Of a DNA stretch of 64,000 nt, positions 57,784 through 64,000 are shown piece after piece. Numbering within the stretch: position 1 is the first letter of the stretch; every line of letters starts with the position of its first letter. This stretch comes from Silene conica. Lineage: Eukaryota > Streptophyta > Magnoliopsida > Caryophyllales > Caryophyllaceae. Location: positions 10,186,399-10,250,398 of the forward strand of contig CM055314.2 in the NCBI GenBank assembly GCA_029255685.2. Reading direction: 5' to 3'. The notes below the pieces were generated by a model that was not told the DNA's origin, did not search any database, and saw nothing but the letters and a program-made list of their open reading frames with translations. The position numbers were made by a program, and so were the translations under genes.

Positions 57784-58124
57784 CTAGTGTAACACCCGTG
57801 AAAAATCACGGGGTTGTGTACACTTATTTTTAAATACGCCGTCGGTATATTTATTTGAATATATAGCAATTCTGTTTATTCGGACGAATTATTTTTTAAC
57901 GGGATGTTTGAATATAAGATATATTCGGTGAAAAGATGAATTTTCTGGTGCACTAATCTTCGAATAGCTATTAGTAATGATGATAATATTTGGATTACTT
58001 TTGATAACATTAATAAATAAGGTATATAAGAAAAAACAATAGACGACTAAAAAAAGATTAAATAACTAATAATGAGTAGTTTGGAAAGTTATTGTCTTTT
58101 GATGAATTACTTACGGAACATAAT
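57784..58124 (-). mobile_element. Helitron 3' end (minus strand), 5' limit unknown
   Basis: On the minus strand the sequence ends CCCCGTGATTTTTCACGGG, a short hairpin, then TGTTACACTAG followed by a host T. A hairpin about ten bases before CTRR, with a T after it, is the Helitron 3' signature. I cannot locate the 5' TC end; the Copia LTR at 58125 may truncate it. No Rep/helicase is present here. Confidence 0.6.
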
Positions 58125-59406
58125 TGTTGGGAAATGTGTCCTCAACAATAGTGCGATCACGTAATTAAATCTCATAACAAGAATGCGCAAGGGATGATAC
58201 GAATTATTAGTCAACTGACCAACATTAATCGGTAATGATTGGCTAGCTAGAGTTTGACATTACTGTCGTATGACGGTGGTGGTCAGTTGATCCCTTTAGG
58301 TCACACCTTTAGGACAATTCCCTTAATTGATAAAGTGATCAAATGTATATTGATACGATTTGATCATATTCCTTAAACTCGTACATCGAGAAATTAGAGG
58401 TTAAATCTTAATGTAAGATTTATGTTTAAAATTGAAACGTGTCAATTGTTAAACATTAAACGATATTTTATTATATCGTTATTAGAATGAATTGGGTTGA
58501 AATTAATACAAAGGTTGTAAATCGTATTGACGATAAATGATCATTTTATATTTGTAATTTCGAATTACATGTCAAAATAATAAATATGATTTATTTAATT
58601 TAAATGGTATTTATATGAGATAAATATGCATTTTAAGTTATAACAATTGTCATTATAGTGTAACACTTTAGATGTCACACTTATACAATTGTTTAAAGAC
58701 AAAGATAAAATGGACTACATTTTAAGTAGTAGTACCGGTTTTACATGGGGATTAAGGGTGTTTAATTGTGTTTTAAAAGTTAAAGACACAATAATTACCT
58801 AGCATTAAACCTAATGCTTAGACTAACACACCTAGATCATTGATAAATCAAAAAGGGTTTTCTCTTTTATCCTTCCCCATGCCCTAGCCGGCTACCTACA
58901 CCCATGCCCACTAATATTAGTTTAACTAGCTTAAACTAATTATGTGTGTGATATATATATAAGATAAGTATCATTCATTCAATACTCTTCTCTTCTCTTC
59001 TTCAACCCTAGCCGAAATTGTGCCCAAACAAGAAGAGATTATCAACCTCTAATACTTATTATAAGATAATAAAATTTATACTAAGAGTAGTATTCAAATA
59101 AATTTCTAATAAGAGTGATTAGAAATAGTTTAAGGAAGAAAACCGATTCCAAGTCTAGCATACAAAGTTTCGGTTCTTTTGGGGTTGTCTTGGTGCATCC
59201 GGAGGAGGTATTCTATATTGGGTACTCGGAGGATCATCCTTGCAATATACTTGGACCGTGTGTAAGGACTCGGTCCACTCTTTATTTCCGCTTAAGCATG
59301 CATAAGATCTAATATAAACGAGTTTATAATTTTGTTAATTAAAAGTTAATTAAAAGGTTTGTTAGTATGACTAAATTAGTTTATGAACAACTAGTAAAAC
59401 CTAACA
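58125..59406 (+). repeat. 5' LTR of the right-end Copia-type element
   Basis: Starts TGTTGGGAAATGTGTCC and ends CCTAACA. A TATATATATAA promoter box lies at 58952-58962. A small internal reading frame at 59115-59312 is not convincing as a gene. Confidence 0.8.
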
Positions 59407-59408
59407 AT

Positions 59409-59420
59409 TGGTATCAGAGC
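59409..59420 (+). other. Primer-binding site of the right-end Copia element
   Basis: TGGTATCAGAGC, the standard initiator-Met tRNA site, lies two bases after the LTR. Confidence 0.9.
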
Positions 59421-59526
59421 AAAATGGTTGTTTGCATGCTTTCCGTTTCGTTTTTACGGAGTTATTTTGATAACAAAAATAAAACTTGAATTTTCGAATG
59501 ATATAAGATATGGACGAAATTTTTTT

Positions 59527-60200
59527 AGCATGATACCTACTGTTTTCTAATATGATTTAGAATATTTGGAATATATTTTGCATGAATATTGATCATTGGT
59601 ATTTTTATTTCGGTTTTTAATACGTTTTAATGGTTAAAAATGATTAATTTTGGGAAAAATAGTTAAAATTAACTTCTGGCCGAGATTTTTCAGTATGATA
59701 TCACATGTATTTTCTATAATATGAATATGAATTTTCGTAAATTATAGACCTTTAAATCGTGTGATATGAATTTTAATGGTTAAAATGCAAAAAGATGAAT
59801 AAAAATGGGTTAAAATAGTTATATTATGAATTTGACTATAAAAATTTATGAGGATGTCACATGCAATATTTAAATTTATGTTGAATTTTCCAGAAATTTA
59901 TCTCAAATATTGCAATATTATAGATTTTTAATGTAAAAATCGGGTAATTAGTGACATAATTTCGACTTTAATAGTTTAAGTTGGAATTTGGCCATAAAAA
60001 TTTAACACGATGTCATATATATTATTTCCAGCATGTATAAAATTTTCGAGAATTTTATCTTATTTTATGCTTGAGAAATAATTTTAAATGTTAAAATCGT
60101 ATGATATATGACGTAAATCGTTAAAATTTGCAAATGTTGTTAAAAATGGCCGAAAATATAACCCATTTTAGTCATATGTGATATGTTCATCATGAAAATA
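59527..60200 (+). repeat. Degenerate ~160-bp tandem repeats in the retroelement leader
   Basis: A recurring block (GATRTCACATG, then ATTTTC..AAATT, then TTAAATGTTAAAATCG) begins near 59527, 59692, 59852, 60011 and 60173, a period of about 160 bp. The units are well diverged. Confidence 0.65.
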
Positions 60201-61856
60201 TTCTTGGGTGCCTAAAGTTTCAGATTTGATTTGCATTGATTTAATTTTGTTTTGTTAAAAGTAGCATTTAAAATTAAATTAAAAGGAGGCATGCTTTAAA
60301 ATTTCGGCTATGGGGCAATGTGCCATTTAATTTTCTGTCCATCTTGTGTTCTTAAAAAGGTTTTGGAAGGTATAAAATTATTATTAGTATTTAATTTGCA
60401 TTTATGAAGTTAATTATTGAATTTTCCGACTTAAATTGCTCGTTTTACGTGTTATTTTCGAAATAATAATAAAACCGTATAAAATACTAATAATTTAACT
60501 TTCTGAAAATTTTAAGAACATTCTGGATTTTCAAAATTTGAATTTTGAATTTTCGAAATTTTAATGTCTCTTTTGAATTTTATATTGTTTTTCCCGAAAA
60601 ACCGAGTAATACCGATCAATATTAAAATATATTAAGTTAATTCATGTTCAAAGTTTGAGTAAGACTAAATTTTGAATCCTATGCGAGTTAGGATGATTAA
60701 CTTAAGGATGAAAACCGTTTCATTTAATGCATAGTGTTGTTAAACGTTAAAACACGCAATTCCATAAAAACCGAGGTTTACGATAACTATTTAAATAAGT
60801 GTTTTAAATAGGACGATTTGGCTTAGGATTTGCATGTTAATTCATATTTATTTAAGCATTGCATATTTATATTATGAATGTCATGATTTATTTTACGTAA
60901 TTTTGGGAATTATGTAATTTACTTAGTATGGCCTAGTTTTTAAATCGGTATTTCCCGTAATGTAAGGGGTTACCGATTCAATTGTAATTTTGTGATCTCG
61001 TATCACCCAATTGTAATTTATTTCTATTTTATAATGTATAAAGTAGACTAGAAAAGTTGTAATATTTGTAAAATCCGGAGTTCCTTGAAGACGGTGCCAT
61101 TCGGAAAGGAGTTCCGACAAGACGGTGTTTACCTCGAAGTGCGTGCCGCGTGAAGTTCAAGGGACCAAAGGAGTTGGTTTCCGAATTTGTACTTTGTTAT
61201 TTCTTTTCTAGGAAAGGCCATACTAGGGTTTATTTATGCTTTTATTTTTGCTTTTTATATGTTTGCATGCATAGCCAAATCGTCATACATCGTATCATGC
61301 ATGTTTCGACTTAGTCGACCTAGTCTTTTATTTTATCGATAATTCACCGACTTAGTTCACTTAAACGGAGATAGATAATAATTTGACTAGATCTCTTACA
61401 TATTAATATTGAGACTTAGCCTTACCAAAAAGTACGGACCCATGAATCCCTTCTTCACAAAAACGTAGGCTCGGCTACACCGGGGTACTAAAATTGTCAC
61501 GTTGGGTAAGTGGGGTAATAAGATTACACCTTGAAATTTGGTTGATCTCAACGAAAGTATTCGTAACCGTAGTTGCAATAAGTTCGGGCTAAAGATAATT
61601 TTAAGAAAATTGTCGACCGAGAGTTCTAAGAGTAGAACCGATTAAATAGTTAATCCACCAAATTATACCAATACGGGTTGAATCGGCTACACCGTGCCCG
61701 GATTAGTATGGGTTTGGGTCTCGGGATTGTTTACTTAATTGGGTAAGAGATCATTAAGTAAATACATAACTAAACTTAAAGTTTTTAGTTTAAATTATGA
61801 ATTTAAAATGATGTTGTTTTCCTTTTATTATTGTAATTTAATTTTCAACATCGACT

Positions 61857-62765
61857 ATGGCAACCAACGCTCCACCTCTCACTAACGTATCATGGCTTCG
61901 ATCCTTTATGGATCGTTGCAAACTCGATAAGCATGGTTCCAATTTTAAGGATTGGGATGCGCAATTGCTTTTGGCCGCTCAAGGTGACGATAAGAGTCGT
62001 TACCTATCCGAAGCCGCTCCTCCCGCTCCGACCGCTCGTTCGTCGGTCCAAACTCGTGAGGCCTATGAAGCCTACATGAAAGAGTCCTCCGCTCTTAAAA
62101 ATGTGCTCATCTTCTCCATGGAGCCGGATCTCCAAAGGAGTATGATTAAGTTGACCACATCGTATGAGATATACACCAAGCTTGCGACCATGTTTTCGCA
62201 AACTCCAAGGGTGATTCAATATGAGGCGGCTTCCGCCTTCTTTGACATAACCTTCAAGGAAGGGCAAAAGATAAGCCCTCATGTTCTCAAACTAGTTGAG
62301 CTCGCGGAGACTCTAAAAGCTCAAAATGTTGATGTTCCCGACTCTCTTATCATTGACCGAGTTCTTCACTCGCTCAATAAGGTTAAGGCATATGCTCAAT
62401 TCCGGGTGAATTTTAATATGCGAAACCAAGAGACCACGTTGGAAGAGTTGCATAAGATGCTCGTCCAAGCCGAAAGGGACGTGGGACTTCATGAAAGTTC
62501 CACCAAGGATGTTTTGAACATCGAAAAGAAAGGGAAAACGAGCTTCAAGAGGAATGCCTCGAAAGGCAAGGGCAAGAAAACGTTCAAGCCCAAAGCGACC
62601 AAAGAAAAGACCTTTTCGAAAGGCGCTTCCACCTCGTCTTCTAAAGAGCAAGACAAGTGCCATTATTGCACGAGGATCGGTCATTGGAAGCGAAATTGCC
62701 CCAAGTACTTAAGTGATCTCAAAAATGGGAAAGCTACCGCCGTAGGTAATAATTCTCGCGTATAA
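61857..62765 (+). CDS. Copia-type Gag polyprotein (gag only)
   Basis: 302 residues from the ATG at 61857 (CGACTATGGCAACC context). The N-terminal two thirds resemble the copia UBN2-type capsid domain (FKDWDAQLLLAAQ, LIFSMEPDLQRSM, TLEELHKMLVQAE). A Lys-rich basic stretch (about 221-262) precedes one CCHC zinc knuckle, CHYCTRIGHWKRNC (Cys268, Cys271, His276, Cys281). The frame ends 20 residues after the knuckle. Most copia gag frames continue into a DTG protease; none is seen in the following 1.2 kb in any frame. An intron starting at GTAGGTAA (about 62740) could add a short alternative C-terminus. The frame itself is intact. Confidence 0.88.
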   Translation: MATNAPPLTNVSWLRSFMDRCKLDKHGSNFKDWDAQLLLAAQGDDKSRYLSEAAPPAPTARSSVQTREAYEAYMKESSALKNVLIFSMEPDLQRSMIKLTTSYEIYTKLATMFSQTPRVIQYEAASAFFDITFKEGQKISPHVLKLVELAETLKAQNVDVPDSLIIDRVLHSLNKVKAYAQFRVNFNMRNQETTLEELHKMLVQAERDVGLHESSTKDVLNIEKKGKTSFKRNASKGKGKKTFKPKATKEKTFSKGASTSSSKEQDKCHYCTRIGHWKRNCPKYLSDLKNGKATAVGNNSRV

Positions 62766-64000
62766 TTCATGTCATTTATCAACTTATGTATAGTGATACA
62801 AATGTGTTGATATTTACCCTTTTTAATTGTTTTAAAGGGCCACCCCCGAATAATGATAAGGGCAAGGAGAAGGAAGCTTGAGGTTCCTTACTTGGATGGC
62901 TCCGGTAGCATCCAATTGATCGAAGACTTGAAGAGCTAGGCTCTAATTTTCATATCGTCTTCTTTCATATTTTGCATTTATTTATGGAACAATTTAAATT
63001 TCTTGTAAGACAAGGATTAAAATCCTAATACAATGGTTGTAATTTTGGATATTAGTGACTTGGTTTTCAACCCGAGTCACTACTTTTGTTCTCAATCAAT
63101 GTTTTGATTCATCAAATAAATTGCATACCTTGTTAAAACATGAATAATAGTGATCTAATCACGAAATAAATATTGATACGATCAAGTATAAAAGAATCAA
63201 AGAGTTGATTAAAACGGAGAACTACACCCCATGAGATAGATTCAATCAAAATGAGACTATATCAGTTCATTATAAGATTTTCATTTTAAGTGAAAATGAG
63301 AATGTATTCATCACACCTATCAAACTTCAAACATTCAAACACATTGGTTGATCGAAATAGCTATCCTTAAACAAGTAAAGGTTATTGTTAGAAGGATAGA
63401 GTGGGAGAAAATATTTCGCTCACAAACCAATGATGTGAATAAAGGAGAGATCTTAGAGAAGATTCTTACTTGGGAGTCTTAAGAAGAACCCTAAGTGATT
63501 TGAAGAAACTACGGGAGGACACTCGGAGAAAGGTTCTTTGTGTTCATTGTTTCATAGAGAGGAAACAAAGCCCTAAATGATTTGAAGAAACTACGGGAGG
63601 ACACTCGGAGAAAGGTTCTTTGTGTTCATTGTTTCATAGAAAGGAAACTTGAAACCCCGTATGAAATCATCGATAGGAAAACGGTTCCTATGTAGTTATA
63701 AAGAAATTATCATTTTCATCTCGAGGAAACGATGACATGATAAGAGGGTAATGATTGATTGAATGGAAATAGATCACTATGGGGATAGTGATAATGATAA
63801 TGATTCGAGTAATAGTTTAACATGCGAGAAATGAAAGGTTCATTTAAGATATCGAGAGATATTGATTTTAGTGGGAGCGATTTTCATAAAAAGAATTAAG
63901 CCTACCATTTAGAGAGAATGGGTGATTCTTTAAGGTGTAAAGAATAAGAGGTTTTCAATTCTAGATGATCAAATACCTTATATCATAAGATGATGGAGCT
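62766..64000 (+). other. Sequence downstream of gag, no pol domains
   Basis: AT-rich, with no protease, integrase or reverse transcriptase motif on either strand. It contains an 82-bp tandem duplication. Confidence 0.65.
63489..63652 (+). repeat. 82-bp tandem duplication
   Basis: Two units starting CCCTAAGTGATTTG (63489) and CCCTAAATGATTTG (63571), nearly identical through TTTCATAGARAGGAAAC. Confidence 0.9.

Larger units (their letters stand above)
59407..61856 (+). other. Long non-coding leader of the right-end Copia element
   Basis: 2.45 kb between primer site and gag without coding capacity. The first part is the degenerate tandem array listed below. The second part (61060-61190) is a more GC-rich stretch with AAGACGGTG repeated twice. 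Confidence 0.7.
58125..64000 (+). mobile_element. Copia-type LTR element, 5' part, running off the window
   Basis: A 1,282-bp LTR (58125-59406, TG...CA), a primer site, a 2.4-kb non-coding leader and a gag frame ending at 62765. At least 1.2 kb of sequence follows without pol domains. The second LTR is outside the window. It may be a gag-only (TR-GAG or LARD-like) derivative. Confidence 0.8.

Noticed and set aside
61396-61578. 60-codon minus-strand frame in the Copia leader
   Set aside because: No homology signal and located in an untranslated leader.

Overview
The window is plant nuclear DNA from a eudicot. It is AT-rich, the genes carry GT-AG introns, and Ty1/copia, Ty3/gypsy, CACTA, Mutator-like, hAT, PIF/Harbinger, Stowaway and Helitron sequences are all present. 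A Caryophyllales source is a guess only; nothing in the sequence fixes the species. By my tally about 60% of the window is recognisable transposable element.

Host genes are few. A tandem pair of CYP83-like cytochrome P450 genes (8476-11213 and 12107-15260) is broken: each copy has its own frame lesions and its own transposon in exon 3. A third, more diverged P450 (49864-53082) has an uninterrupted three-exon model of 502 residues. A small B3-domain (REM-like) gene lies on the minus strand at 15699-16399. A second, truncated copy of its 5' region sits 24 kb away at about 40505-42680.

Layout: 1-2239 flank with TTCAG microsatellites; 2240-7935 a Copia element with identical LTRs, disrupted by a 902-bp DNA element; 8476-15260 the broken P450 pair; 15699-16399 the B3 gene; 18785-20861 a large solo LTR; 21399-40351 a four-layer composite. 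In the composite, an old minus-strand Copia was hit by a Tat-type Gypsy element (25461-37729), which was itself hit by a CACTA element (26841-29102), and the Copia gag was separately hit by a 1.4-kb Gypsy solo LTR (38401-39839). Then come 40505-42680 (truncated B3 duplicate with two hAT elements), 42737-49514 (a dense field of small DNA elements, some nested), the intact P450, more small elements to 57787, and the 5' half of a Copia-type element with a gag-only reading frame running off the window end.

The host genes show no operon-like cooperation. The P450 cluster is a local gene family that has lost members. The transposons give an internally consistent history: target-site duplications, paralogous empty sites and LTR divergence all agree on insertion order. 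I found no previously unknown defence or metabolic system. The most unusual structures are the spliced antisense gene in the Gypsy element, the long hairpin in the CACTA element, the CCGG-palindrome array in the solo LTR, and tRNA-box-like motifs recurring inside non-autonomous hAT elements.
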